The notes under the pieces are model-generated. The model saw only the letters and a list, made by a program, of their open reading frames with translations. It searched no databases and was not told the DNA's origin. A stretch of DNA of 21,441 nt from a virus. How positions within the stretch are numbered: position 1 is the stretch's first letter; each line of letters begins with the position of its first letter. The translations under genes were made by a program, and so were the position numbers. The stretch spans positions 1-21,441 of the IMG/VR virus record IMGVR_UViG_3300037069_001586; one strand, 5' to 3'. This document shows, in pieces, positions 5,994 through 13,225 of the stretch.

Positions 5994-6500
5994 TTACGAT
6001 TCTGTCCAGTAGGCAGTGATGGTACGAGAGGTAATGTCCCCAGGGCCACCTGCGTAAGAGGATGTTGTTTGAAGTTGAGTACGGAGTGCGTTCATATTGA
6101 TAGCACCAGAAGCTGTCGAACTGGAAGCACCAGCGGCGTAGCCCATAGCTGTCGTGGTTAAGTTGGCCGAGATACCAGAGGTGCTCAGAGCACCGTCACC
6201 GGTAGCTGAGGTTGACGGCGTAGTGCCGGCAGTTACTACAGAGCCAACGATTGAAAGACCGGTTGCTGGGGCGTTGTTATCTATCTTGTAACCACAAGCA
6301 GAGATTGAACTCCAGGTGCCAGCGAAGTAAAGCGATTGATATTTGCTAAAACTGTTTGAGTTGGTGGTTGAGTTTATGGGAGAAGCGGTGTAGGCAGTCG
6401 TGCTGTCGTCGATGTTCTTCCAGTTACACTCGGTTCGAGAGGTAGTAACGGTAGCGGCGTTAGTGCCGTTACCCTCTGACCATGTTTGCGTTGAGGCCAT
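5994..6500 (-). CDS. Ser/Thr/Asn-rich virion-cassette protein of unknown function
   Basis: This 168-residue protein has very low charge and is dominated by Thr, Ser, Ala, Asn and Gly, like other surface-exposed phage beta-structures. It opens M-A-S-T-Q-T-W-S-E-G-N-G and closes with a strand T-I-T-A-Y-W-T-E-S. Two Cys are present (T-E-C-N-W-K and S-A-C-G-Y-K). The nearest ribosome-site-like bases (AGGAAA) are rather far from the ATG. One base separates it from the stop of the 58-residue gene upstream, so coupled translation is likely. Confidence 0.62.
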   Translation of the reverse strand: MASTQTWSEGNGTNAATVTTSRTECNWKNIDDSTTAYTASPINSTTNSNSFSKYQSLYFAGTWSSISACGYKIDNNAPATGLSIVGSVVTAGTTPSTSATGDGALSTSGISANLTTTAMGYAAGASSSTASGAINMNALRTQLQTTSSYAGGPGDITSRTITAYWTES

Positions 6501-6501
6501 T

Positions 6502-6678
6502 TTATTGTCCGTTTCCTGTGACGGCTTCTTTATGCCAGCCGATTACGTTACCATTTTCATCTGTGTCGTGAACGATTTGCTCAACTCCATTAGGGGTTGG
6601 GACGGTGGACCCATGCTCTGGGAACTCCACCGCAGCTTGTGTGGTAGAGTTTGTTGTAGTTTCTGTATCTTCTTGCAC
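6502..6678 (-). CDS. Small 58-residue protein with GTG start
   Basis: This short gene starts with GTG (6676-6678) preceded by AAGGAG with exactly six bases of spacing, and fills the gap between two genes with one base to spare at its 3' end. The product is acidic and Thr-rich at the N-terminus (Q-E-D-T-E-T-T-T-N-S-T-T-Q). It then reads E-F-P-E-H-G-S-T-V-P-T-P-N-G and V-H-D-T-D-E-N-G-N-V-I-G-W-H-K, a strand-turn-strand look. Function unknown. The ideal ribosome site and tight packing make it a real gene. Confidence 0.75.
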   Translation of the reverse strand: MQEDTETTTNSTTQAAVEFPEHGSTVPTPNGVEQIVHDTDENGNVIGWHKEAVTGNGQ

Positions 6679-6697
6679 GATTAACTCCTTTTCCTTA

Positions 6698-6726
6698 ATA
6701 ATACTTTAACTTATATCAATCCACAA
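6698..6726 (-). promoter_or_regulatory. Possible internal promoter in the tail cassette
   Basis: On the minus strand, TTGTGG (6721-6726) and TATTAT (6698-6703) are separated by 17 bases, a sigma70-like arrangement overlapping the end of the 82-residue gene and preceding the 58-residue gene. The -10 matches five of six positions, the -35 three or four. This AT-rich patch may be chance. Confidence 0.3.
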
Positions 6727-6954
6727 ATCATTAACATTAGGAGAAACGGGGGGTGTTGTGCTAACAGTTATCGGGACAATACCGCCAGTGAACCCTCGCG
6801 GCCCAGTCGGGCCTGGAATTCCCTGATCGCCACGCAGCGTCCCATTGACGGAAATACTCACAGGCGTGGCCGGGGTCACGACAGCTTGTACTGGTTGAGC
6901 AGGAGTAATAACAGCTTGTACGCTGCTGCCTCCGGTAACAATAATGTCTGGCAC
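6706..6954 (-). CDS. Short collagen-like tail protein
   Basis: The start is GTG (6952-6954), with GAGGAC six bases upstream. The 82-residue product has a tandem ten-residue repeat, V-Q-A-V-I-T-P-A-Q-P then V-Q-A-V-V-T-P-A-T-P (residues 12-31). A collagen-like stretch of five Gly-x-y triplets follows (residues 42-56, G-D-Q-G-I-P-G-P-T-G-P-R-G-F-T). It ends T-T-P-P-V-S-P-N-V-N-D-L-W-I-D, a C-terminal pattern common in phage tail and collagen-like fibre proteins. Five triplets are too few for a stable long triple helix, so it probably acts as a short trimeric stem or linker. Confidence 0.72.
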   Translation of the reverse strand: MPDIIVTGGSSVQAVITPAQPVQAVVTPATPVSISVNGTLRGDQGIPGPTGPRGFTGGIVPITVSTTPPVSPNVNDLWIDIS

Positions 6955-6955
6955 T

Positions 6956-7342
6956 TTAGAGTCCTCGTGCTATGTCGAAATAAACAGTGCAGTTAAGCTT
7001 GGGGTCGGTCGCAGGGAAGGTAATCGGTACACCCGTGGAGTCCTCCCACTGGAACTCGCCAAGATACTGAGCGCTTTGAGCGCCATTGCTAAGTATGCTA
7101 TTAGTGTCAGCTGGCACAAAAGAACAGGCGTACTGCTTGTAGGCCACGCCATTGATAGTTGTGTCGCTCACTGCGCTGTCGGTCCAGCTCTTTTTAATAA
7201 CCGCTGCAGCGTCGGTGTTGTCATCGTCAACCGTTGGTTTTGCCACAAACCATAACTTCCCGCCAGGGCTCCACGCGCTAGCCGGCATCGAAAAGGTATG
7301 CGTAATAGCATCCCCCCTCGTAAAATTGATAGTATTAGCCAT
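6956..7342 (-). CDS. Tail/baseplate-type structural protein of unknown function
   Basis: This 128-residue protein opens M-A-N-T-I-N-F-T-R-G-D-A-I-T-H-T-F and continues G-G-K-L-W-F-V-A-K-P-T-V-D-D-D-N-T-D. That pattern (fTRGD, then a strand, then D-x-D-x-T/A-D) recurs in small phage tail or baseplate proteins with a beta-sandwich fold. The C-terminal half contains F-Q-W-E-D-S-T-G-V-P and ends C-T-V-Y-F-D-I-A-R-G-L. No enzymatic motif is seen. GGGAG lies about 13 bases upstream, so the ribosome site is weak. Family resemblance is from memory. Confidence 0.65.
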   Translation of the reverse strand: MANTINFTRGDAITHTFSMPASAWSPGGKLWFVAKPTVDDDNTDAAAVIKKSWTDSAVSDTTINGVAYKQYACSFVPADTNSILSNGAQSAQYLGEFQWEDSTGVPITFPATDPKLNCTVYFDIARGL

Positions 7343-7346
7343 GACC

Positions 7347-7820
7347 TTATACTACTCCCTTAACGGTTTGATGTTCAACTGTCTGCTCAGTGATGTTTTG
7401 TTTAGCTACTGAACCAACTGTGCCAATCGCTACGTCTCTATCGGTGGCAGCGATTACAGCAGACCTCTGGAGTGTTTCTAATATCGCCGCATTGCTTTGA
7501 GCATTTGATCTGATATCGACAGCCATGCTCGTCATAGTATCAGCCAGCTTTTCTAGTGGTATATCTTTATAAGTAGCTATCTGGCCTTGCATATTAGCCA
7601 GTGCCTTGGCGTCCTCTAGGTGTTGGGCTTCCAGAATCTTGAGCCGATTATTAAATTCTTCTTTGTCAGTTTCCCTGAGTTTGGTCAGGTTGGCGATCAA
7701 CTCCGTGGCTGCGCCATCATTAACCTTGCGAGTAGTTGACTTGAGATAAATAGCTGAGGCAGCGATAAGCGCTAAGAAGCCTATGCTGTCGAAGCCTAGT
7801 TTGTATAAATCTATGCTCAT
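7347..7820 (-). CDS. Membrane-anchored coiled-coil protein
   Basis: A 157-residue protein with one predicted membrane segment near the N-terminus (about residues 9-26, F-D-S-I-G-F-L-A-L-I-A-A-S-A-I-Y-L). A Lys/Arg patch follows (K-S-T-T-R-K), then a long helical, heptad-like region (about 38-80, rich in Leu, Glu, Lys and Ala) and a second helical region to about 125. The Thr/Val-rich tail includes E-Q-T-V-E-H-Q-T-V-K. With a short N-terminal side and a basic patch after the helix, the bulk probably lies in the cytoplasm. It is the only clearly membrane-bound product in the structural cassette, and it lies about 5 kb from the holin. Possible roles are lysis accessory or membrane-associated assembly factor. 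One base separates it from the preceding stop. Confidence 0.68.
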   Translation of the reverse strand: MSIDLYKLGFDSIGFLALIAASAIYLKSTTRKVNDGAATELIANLTKLRETDKEEFNNRLKILEAQHLEDAKALANMQGQIATYKDIPLEKLADTMTSMAVDIRSNAQSNAAILETLQRSAVIAATDRDVAIGTVGSVAKQNITEQTVEHQTVKGVV

Positions 7821-7821
7821 T

Positions 7822-8532
7822 TTACATTAGCCCTATTAATATTGGTATTATCCCTGGGACGGCCAGGGTAGTGAATTGTCCCGTACTCTGCCCAGTGTAA
7901 CCAATAGCATTGTAAGCCGTCAACCTATAATAATATGTCTTGCCGGGCTGGAGACTCGACAGGGTGCGGTTGTCGTTTTGTCCAGCGGTCGTCGAAGAAC
8001 CATAGCCAAGGGTCAGCCCCCACTCCACCAGGGTGTGGTCATAGGTACAATAATTTCCGGTAGTGGCCGTCCAAGCAAGGTTAGCTGAGTTAGTGGTGAT
8101 ACCCGTGACGGTGCCCCCACTGATCGTCGGGGAGGTGGTCGCCGGGATGCCTACCCCAATCGGGCCAATCCACCCGCGCCATACGCCGTCGGTATTAATA
8201 CGGTGCTGGAAATAATAAACTGTATCGCCTGAGCTAACACCAACGCTCGGGGACGTCCCGGATGTGTAGTAGTTGTTGTTCGTTATAACACCTGAACCGG
8301 TGTTACCTTTACTCTGCCACCCTGTTATAAAGCCCGTTCCGCCACCGTTAGAGTAGACGTCATCGTACCATGGTGGAGCGTCGAAGGCGCCTCCTGTGGG
8401 GGTCCAGTTACGGACGTACAGGTTGTTGATGGTTATGGTGTTGTTGGTACGCGAAACGCTATCGACATTGATTGCCGAGTAAATAGTGACTGATCCGGAC
8501 CCGTCAGATACGCCGCTCCAAATATCACCCAT
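7822..8532 (-). CDS. Tail/adhesin protein with a fibronectin type III domain
   Basis: A 236-residue protein. Residues about 134-226 form a fibronectin type III-like domain: T-S-P-T-I-S-G-G... N-S-A-N-L-A-W-T-A... and the diagnostic L-Q-P-G-K-T-Y-Y-Y-R-L-T-A-Y-N-A-I-G. The N-terminal 130 residues are Gly/Asn/Ser-rich, with repeated aromatic residues (P-P-W-Y-D-D-V-Y, Y-Y-F-Q-H-R, G-V-W-R-G-W-I-G), suggesting a carbohydrate- or surface-contacting beta domain. The C-terminus is a short hydrophobic string (P-G-I-I-P-I-L-I-G-L-M). GGAGG lies six bases upstream of the ATG. FN3 domains are frequent in phage tail proteins and act as binding or spacing modules. Confidence 0.75.
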   Translation of the reverse strand: MGDIWSGVSDGSGSVTIYSAINVDSVSRTNNTITINNLYVRNWTPTGGAFDAPPWYDDVYSNGGGTGFITGWQSKGNTGSGVITNNNYYTSGTSPSVGVSSGDTVYYFQHRINTDGVWRGWIGPIGVGIPATTSPTISGGTVTGITTNSANLAWTATTGNYCTYDHTLVEWGLTLGYGSSTTAGQNDNRTLSSLQPGKTYYYRLTAYNAIGYTGQSTGQFTTLAVPGIIPILIGLM

Positions 8533-8533
8533 G

Positions 8534-9319
8534 TTAAGCCTCCGTAGAGATGCTCATTATTTGCCATTTGCTAACATTGGAGTTATACATGACGCCGAAT
8601 ACGTGCCACTTCCCAGCCGATGTAGCAGACGGTAACGCTAGGCCACTAATGTTTGTGTAGGCCGCTACGAAAGTTAGCGAGCGAGAAACGCCGTTGTCCT
8701 TAATGCGTATGACAACTGCAGCCCCGTCCCAGGTTCCGATTGTCGGTGCTTGAACGGTTGCTGAGGCATCAAGCCCTGTGACAGTAAAGATTTGCTTATT
8801 CGGGGTGACATTGGCTGAACCGTCAACTGTGGCGACGCTTGAGGAGGCGCTGTGAACAGCCCCTGTCATTACCAGGTTGCCGCCAACATTAGTATCGTTA
8901 GTGCTGGTTAGCGTGGTGACGGTTGTAGCGCCGGCCGTTACGCCAGCGAAGGTGACAGCCTCTGGCGTGCCGAAGTTGGTTGCGTTCTTAATAAATTGAG
9001 CTACGCGGTTGGCCCAACCAGTGTTAGGCTTGATAACAACTACCTGACCAGAGGTGTTGCCAGTATCAGTGCTGCCTGGTTCAAAAGCGTCGATAACAAG
9101 TGTGGCGCCTGATACGTGTCCTTTGAAGTCGGTCTTGGTTGTTGGGTCAATAAAACCAGTCGCCAGTAACGTACCGCACGTACCGATAAAGTTAGCTGGG
9201 ACATTTACTACGCTGTCTACGGCGTAAACGGTGGAACCGATGCCACGGTTCCCAGTGAGGTGCATAAGAGAAGCGTCACCGCTACCATTACTTACCGGCA
9301 AATAGTTATAATCGCTCAT
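8534..9319 (-). CDS. Virion structural/tail-fibre-like protein
   Basis: A 261-residue protein. The N-terminal part (S-D-Y-N-Y-L-P-V-S-N-G-S-G-D-A) has strand-rich segments with G-T-L-L-A-T-G-F-I-D, G-H-V-S-G-A-T-L-V-I-D and a short helical W-A-N-R-V-A-Q-F-I-K. After a Thr-rich zone (V-T-A-G-A-T-T-V-T-T-L-T-S-T-N-D-T-N-V-G-G) comes a C-terminal beta domain ending W-H-V-F-G-V-M-Y-N-S-N-V-S-K-W-Q-I-M. That ending resembles C-terminal domains of phage fibre or appendage proteins. AAAGGG is about 14 bases upstream of the ATG, an unusually long spacing. Role inferred from composition and position. Confidence 0.68.
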   Translation of the reverse strand: MSDYNYLPVSNGSGDASLMHLTGNRGIGSTVYAVDSVVNVPANFIGTCGTLLATGFIDPTTKTDFKGHVSGATLVIDAFEPGSTDTGNTSGQVVVIKPNTGWANRVAQFIKNATNFGTPEAVTFAGVTAGATTVTTLTSTNDTNVGGNLVMTGAVHSASSSVATVDGSANVTPNKQIFTVTGLDASATVQAPTIGTWDGAAVVIRIKDNGVSRSLTFVAAYTNISGLALPSATSAGKWHVFGVMYNSNVSKWQIMSISTEA

Positions 9320-9323
9320 GGCT

Positions 9324-10205
9324 TTATAGTATCACCCTTTCTAATGCTTCAACATATTTAATGGAACACTTTTGTTTATCAACCCAAGAAAAGTCTCCGC
9401 CGAATGGCGTCTGCTCTCGATACTTACCCTTGAAAAATAATTGACCGGTATCCTCTGTGACTCCTGAGTTATGGAGAATCTTAGTCTCATCCCAGCGCTT
9501 TAGGGGGTCGGTGGAGAAACAGAAGTCCAGCTCCTTGGGGGCTTCGATAGTAATACCATACTCTACCATCGTCCAGAGTTGAGCCCACATCTCGGCTGTC
9601 CACTTCTGGATATTGCTAGTGACGCCATCCAGGTAGTGCCAAATAGCATTACTGCGCGTGTAGGCTTGCTTCCACATCTCGGCCGTTGGGTTTGCGATAA
9701 CGAGATGGCCCCCGATACCCGGGACGTTGACCATCTGCTCCTCGGTAATGTTACAAAGCGCTGCCATACGCGCTACGATGTCTGGGCCACGGTCACACTG
9801 TTTAATGTACGCGTGGTTGATGTAACTGTTACAGTTGCTACCCAACCACTTCTTCGGGCCAAAATCTAATGTCGCAAAATCTATCCACTCTCTAAAGATC
9901 ACGTCGCTGTCAATATAGAAATACGTTTCGGCTTCTCGCTCCGGGTGGTTACGGAGATACTGCCACCATAGGTAAGGCCGGATAGACGGGATGTAACTCT
10001 TGTCATACCGGTTGTCCTCATAAACAAAAGCCCGTACCCCAGGATACTTGTGGACCAAGTAAGAGGGTACGGAGCTGTTGTAATCGTGAGGCTTGCTGAA
10101 CAGCAACACCACTTCCATATCGGTGAATTGTCTGATATTGGTGAGCAGCACTTCCAGCTCCCATTGGAAGCGTAGAATGGAAGGCTGCGCCAATATCAGT
10201 TTCAC
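9324..10205 (-). CDS. Putative GT-A-type glycosyltransferase
   Basis: A 293-residue enzyme that should transfer a sugar from a nucleotide-sugar donor. It has a GT-A layout: early strands (V-V-L-L-F-S-K-P, V-R-A-F-V-Y-E-D), the metal-binding D-S-D in Y-F-Y-I-D-S-D-V-I-F (residues 99-101), a conserved-looking V-P-G-I-G-G-H-L-V-I-A-N-P (161-173), and a late I-L-H-N-S-G (His245), a plausible third metal ligand as in several GT-A families. It has no membrane segment. The start is GTG at 10205, with AGGA eight bases upstream. It lies just after the capsid gene, so virion proteins are plausible acceptors, but host surface polymers are an alternative. The family number cannot be assigned from sequence alone. 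Confidence 0.72.
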   Translation of the reverse strand: MKLILAQPSILRFQWELEVLLTNIRQFTDMEVVLLFSKPHDYNSSVPSYLVHKYPGVRAFVYEDNRYDKSYIPSIRPYLWWQYLRNHPEREAETYFYIDSDVIFREWIDFATLDFGPKKWLGSNCNSYINHAYIKQCDRGPDIVARMAALCNITEEQMVNVPGIGGHLVIANPTAEMWKQAYTRSNAIWHYLDGVTSNIQKWTAEMWAQLWTMVEYGITIEAPKELDFCFSTDPLKRWDETKILHNSGVTEDTGQLFFKGKYREQTPFGGDFSWVDKQKCSIKYVEALERVIL

Positions 10206-10225
10206 CGAAGTAATCCTATCTTAGA

Positions 10226-11140
10226 TTACGGGCCGGCAGTAACGGTTGTAGCCGTGGTGCTAGCTGTGGTGCTTGCGGCATTTTCGAGTGACGCAACGCT
10301 GTTGACTTTTTGGTTTAGAACGAATGTGTCAGCACGATCTCGCAACTGGATTTCGATACCACTGAAGCCGGGAACTGGGTCTACGATGACCATGCCGCCA
10401 GCCTTGGGGTCCATTTTTGGAGTGACGTTGATGACTGCACGCTTGTCAACGACAAGGGCTAGGACACCTACGAACAGGTAGCTATCAGGAATTTCGACAG
10501 TAGGAACGCCAGCCAACTTGCCAAGGTAGCCGTTCTTGCCAGCAGCGAAGCCGGCTTCGGAACCCGTGAAGTTGATCTGAGCACCAGCAGTATCCTTGAA
10601 GGTATAAGTAACCCAAGCAATCAAGTTGCTAGTGTTACCACCTGAGAAGGTACGGCTCTTGCTAACCATTTTGCTGAAGGACAATGCGTAACCAGGAATC
10701 TGGTTGCCGCCGGTTGGGTCTGTGGTGTCGAGAGCAACGATGTTGCCGGCAGGACGGGCAGCCCAAATTTTTGCCAGGGTGTAAGCGTCGTGAGCAGGAA
10801 CGAATACATCGTTAGCTTGCTGCAAGGCGACTTGCTTGGCGAACTGACCAACAGGGATGTCCTGAATCTGCGTGCGCTGGATGCGGAGCAGCATAGACTT
10901 GTTGTAAGCCAGTTGAAGCACTTGCTCACTTGGGACCACCAAAGTGGCGCTACCAAATGGAGTAGTTGCGTTTGTTTCGTCATAGTTGCTGAGAGTACCG
11001 TCAGCGACTGACAGGACACGAACGCTGTTAACGCCGTCCCACTTATAACCGTTGTCACCAAGATAAGGAGCAGTCACGCTACTGATGTGTAGCGGCGTGT
11101 CCATGATATTGGCTGTCTTTGTCCCATAGCTAAAAGCCAT
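10226..11140 (-). CDS. Major capsid protein
   Basis: A 304-residue protein, called as the major head protein from its sequence style and place in the head module. It has the N-terminal W-D-G-V-N-S-V-R-V-L-S-V region, then L-S-N-Y-D, a strand with V-P-S-E-Q-V-L-Q-L-A-Y-N-K, and the helix D-I-P-V-G-Q-F-A-K-Q-V-A-L-Q-Q-A-N-D-V-F-V-P-A-H-D. Together these are typical of one large group of phage capsid proteins with an HK97-like fold. The C-terminus is Thr/Ala-rich (A-S-T-T-A-S-T-T-A-T-T-V-T). The ATG at 11140 is preferred over the in-frame TTG at 11146, because GAGGA (11148-11152) is seven bases from the ATG and only one from the TTG. Confidence 0.75.
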   Translation of the reverse strand: MAFSYGTKTANIMDTPLHISSVTAPYLGDNGYKWDGVNSVRVLSVADGTLSNYDETNATTPFGSATLVVPSEQVLQLAYNKSMLLRIQRTQIQDIPVGQFAKQVALQQANDVFVPAHDAYTLAKIWAARPAGNIVALDTTDPTGGNQIPGYALSFSKMVSKSRTFSGGNTSNLIAWVTYTFKDTAGAQINFTGSEAGFAAGKNGYLGKLAGVPTVEIPDSYLFVGVLALVVDKRAVINVTPKMDPKAGGMVIVDPVPGFSGIEIQLRDRADTFVLNQKVNSVASLENAASTTASTTATTVTAGP

Positions 11141-11195
11141 TGTCAAATCCTCTTTCTAATTAGTTTTGTGTCGAACCCTTGTTGTTCATAAGCTA

Positions 11196-11225
11196 ATCAT
11201 AATGCTTATCCCCTATAGACTACAA
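11196..11225 (-). promoter_or_regulatory. Candidate promoter for the capsid operon
   Basis: On the minus strand, TTGTAG (11220-11225) and TATGAT (11196-11201) are separated by 18 bases, in the divergent gap between the capsid and AP2/terminase genes. It would give a leader of about 50 bases before the capsid ATG. The -10 matches five of six consensus positions. The -35 is weak. Confidence 0.38.
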
Positions 11226-11235
11226 ATAAAATAGG

Positions 11236-11244
11236 TGGCATAAT
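11236..11244 (+). promoter_or_regulatory. Candidate extended -10 promoter for the AP2-terminase pair
   Basis: TGG-CATAAT is an extended -10 motif ending eleven bases before the ATG of the AP2 gene. A start seven bases later would give a nearly leaderless message, which fits the lack of a ribosome site at normal distance (AGGTGG is 17 bases away, inside the promoter itself). No clear -35 element. Confidence 0.38.
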
Positions 11245-11255
11245 TAAATTGAATT

Positions 11256-11468
11256 ATGGCATATAAAAATTCCTACAACGCTAGAAGTGTCCGTAGCGAT
11301 AACAAGGTCGGCGTATCCGGAGTCTACTTCCATAAGAAGAAACGACGCTATCATGCTACCATTACGGTACACACTCGGCGCATCCACCTGGGGTGGTTTG
11401 CCAGCGAACAAATGGCTATCAAGGTCCGCAAGAGCGCTGAGGAGAAATTCTTAGGAATGGTTGAATAA
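11256..11468 (+). CDS. Stand-alone AP2-like DNA-binding protein
   Basis: A 70-residue basic protein whose body matches the three-strand plus helix pattern of phage AP2 domains: G-V-S-G-V-Y-F-H-K-K-K-R-R-Y-H-A-T-I-T-V, then R-R-I-H-L-G-W-F-A-S-E-Q-M-A, then a helix (V-R-K-S-A-E-E-K-F-L-G). In most phages this domain is fused to HNH homing endonucleases, but no H-N-H motif is present here. Its stop overlaps the TerL ATG by one base (TAATG), so the two are translationally coupled, in the position where a small terminase usually lies. It may be a regulator, a remnant of a homing endonuclease, or a packaging DNA-recognition protein. The last is a hypothesis. Confidence 0.72.
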   Translation: MAYKNSYNARSVRSDNKVGVSGVYFHKKKRRYHATITVHTRRIHLGWFASEQMAIKVRKSAEEKFLGMVE

Positions 11469-12829
11469 TGCAAATACCACTAAACTATGTCCCCCGGGAC
11501 TACCAGAACGAAGCCTTGTGCGCCCTTGATAATGGTTCAACAATGAACATCTGGTGTTGGTCGCGGCGAGGTGGCAAGGACTTTACCGCTTTCGCCTACG
11601 CTGTCAAGAAGATGGTAGAGCGCCCTATGAACGTCGTCATCGTCTGGCCGACCAAGAAACAGGGATACGACAACTTCTGGACAACTATCTCTAATGACGG
11701 TATGCCGGTGCTCGATCACATCCCTGCCAGCCTGATCGCCCAGCGTACGAACAGTCCTACGGATATGCACATTACCCTGAAGAACGGCTCGACCCTCACG
11801 CTCCTTGGGGCCACAGAGCCAGAGGCCCTGCGTGGTGCTAACGGCTTTATCTATATCTTCTCAGAGTTCGTAGACATTCCCGGCGCAGCGCTGGATGTCA
11901 TCCGACCAATCGTGGCCGTTAACGGTGGTCAAATTATTATCCAGTCCACCCCGAAGATCGACGGCATCTCCGGTGGGACGTTTAAGATACTGTTCGACCG
12001 CGCTGTTGGGATTATGAAAGCCGGTGGCAAGCAGTTCGCTAGCCGTGTTACCGCTGACGCCTATCTGTCTAAAGAGCAACTAGAGGACATCCGGCAAGAG
12101 TCGATTGCCAAGAATGGTAATGACTTCTGGTATCAGCAGGAGTTCATGTGCGACTGGGGGCAGGTCAGCGCCACCAGTTACTACGGCGCTGTTCTGTCAG
12201 AGCTGCGAAAGCGTGGCAAGATCGGCCGTTATCCTTACGACCCAGCCTACCCAGCCTTTACTTCCTGGGACTATGGTATGAGCGATAGCACTGCTATTGG
12301 CTTCTTCCAGTACATCCAAAAGACCCCCCGGGTGATTGATTATTATGAGACTCACGATATTGCGCTGGGGGTCACACTCGACTACGTGCGCTCTAAGCCT
12401 TATAACCTGATGTGGCACTTCTTCCCCCATGACCTTAGAGTGCGTGACAGTGATGCTATCGAACGTATGAGTAAGGTGTTAGAGGTCCTGCCAAACAGTA
12501 GCCTGCTACGCCGTGAACCGAAAGAAGATGGCATCAAGCGGGCCGTAGATAAGACGATGCTCACCGAGTTTAACGAGGGTACGACCGAGGATTTGCGCCG
12601 TAAGCTTGGTCTGTATAAGCGTAAATTTAACCCGCTCACCGGGGACTACGAGGGCCCGGAACACAAGACCGAGAGCCACGCAGCTGACGAACACCGCTAT
12701 ATGTTTGCCGCTATCGAACAAGAGTTTGACCCAAAAACGGGACTGTTTCTATACAGCCCCGATTTACAGGTGTCTACTTATGACAGCGAAGAAATCAATC
12801 TTGCGCCGCAGTTTAATCCTGGGTACTAA
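11468..12829 (+). CDS. terL: Terminase large subunit (ATPase and nuclease)
   Basis: A 453-residue packaging motor that pumps DNA into the prohead and cuts it. The N-terminal ATPase has Walker A in W-S-R-R-G-G-K-D (31-38), a Walker B-like hydrophobic strand ending S-E (F-I-Y-I-F-S-E, 127-133) and a coupling motif I-I-Q-S-T-P-K (157-163). The C-terminal RNase H-like nuclease shows Asp268 and Asp273 in S-W-D-Y-G-M-S-D-S-T, Asp322 in F-F-P-H-D, and Asp407 in H-A-A-D-E-H-R-Y-M. Length is normal for the family. It sits on the + strand while all other head genes are on the - strand. Its TAA overlaps the TAG of the facing gene by four bases in total. Confidence 0.92.
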   Translation: MQIPLNYVPRDYQNEALCALDNGSTMNIWCWSRRGGKDFTAFAYAVKKMVERPMNVVIVWPTKKQGYDNFWTTISNDGMPVLDHIPASLIAQRTNSPTDMHITLKNGSTLTLLGATEPEALRGANGFIYIFSEFVDIPGAALDVIRPIVAVNGGQIIIQSTPKIDGISGGTFKILFDRAVGIMKAGGKQFASRVTADAYLSKEQLEDIRQESIAKNGNDFWYQQEFMCDWGQVSATSYYGAVLSELRKRGKIGRYPYDPAYPAFTSWDYGMSDSTAIGFFQYIQKTPRVIDYYETHDIALGVTLDYVRSKPYNLMWHFFPHDLRVRDSDAIERMSKVLEVLPNSSLLRREPKEDGIKRAVDKTMLTEFNEGTTEDLRRKLGLYKRKFNPLTGDYEGPEHKTESHAADEHRYMFAAIEQEFDPKTGLFLYSPDLQVSTYDSEEINLAPQFNPGY

Positions 12830-13185
12830 GCGACTTCTTCTTCGCTATTGCTTTGCTCACCAGCAGTGGTCTGGTGGTCAGCTGCGTGGTTAGCCATAGC
12901 CGTAGAACGAGCCTCAGCCATACGTTCATCAGCTGTCTGAGTGACGTCGTTGGTTGTAGGGTCGTTAGCTGGGTTCTCAACAGCTGGGCTGGCAACAGAG
13001 CCAGAAGCGTTTAAGTCAGTGCTAGGAGCGGCGTGTGCTGGGTCAGGATTAGGCAATGAGTCATTACCATACTGCTGGGCAATCGTCTGAGCTTCCGTAG
13101 TAGTCGTAGTCGTGGTAGGCGCTGCGGTTGTTGATGTGGTAGTAGTTTCATCTACTGTCGTTGTTGTTGTGGTGCTGTCGTCCAT
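12826..13185 (-). CDS. Thr-rich low-complexity acidic protein
   Basis: This 119-residue protein has an N-terminal 33 residues made mainly of Thr (D-D-S-T-T-T-T-T-T-V-D-E-T-T-T-T). The rest is Asn/Asp/Ala/Pro-rich and looks unstructured, with one short helical stretch (A-D-E-R-M-A-E-A-R-S-T-A-M-A). The C-terminus is acidic (S-E-E-E-V-A). AAGGAG lies seven bases upstream of the ATG. It lies between the scaffold region and the inverted terminase island, so it is probably a head-region protein, but the function is unknown. Its stop codon overlaps the convergent TerL stop. Confidence 0.68.
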   Translation of the reverse strand: MDDSTTTTTTVDETTTTSTTAAPTTTTTTTEAQTIAQQYGNDSLPNPDPAHAAPSTDLNASGSVASPAVENPANDPTTNDVTQTADERMAEARSTAMANHAADHQTTAGEQSNSEEEVA

Positions 13186-13225
13186 GATAGAACTCCTTTT
13201 TAATTAATTGCTATATAGTACACTA

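Noticed and set aside
11127-11133. An unusual Walker B in TerL (Ser-Glu instead of Asp-Glu, residues 132-133) as a sign of inactivity.
   Set aside because: Hydrophobic strands ending in Ser-Glu are, to my knowledge, common in phage terminases, and the other ATPase and nuclease residues are intact. The site lies at about 11861-11866 on the + strand; I do not treat it as a defect.
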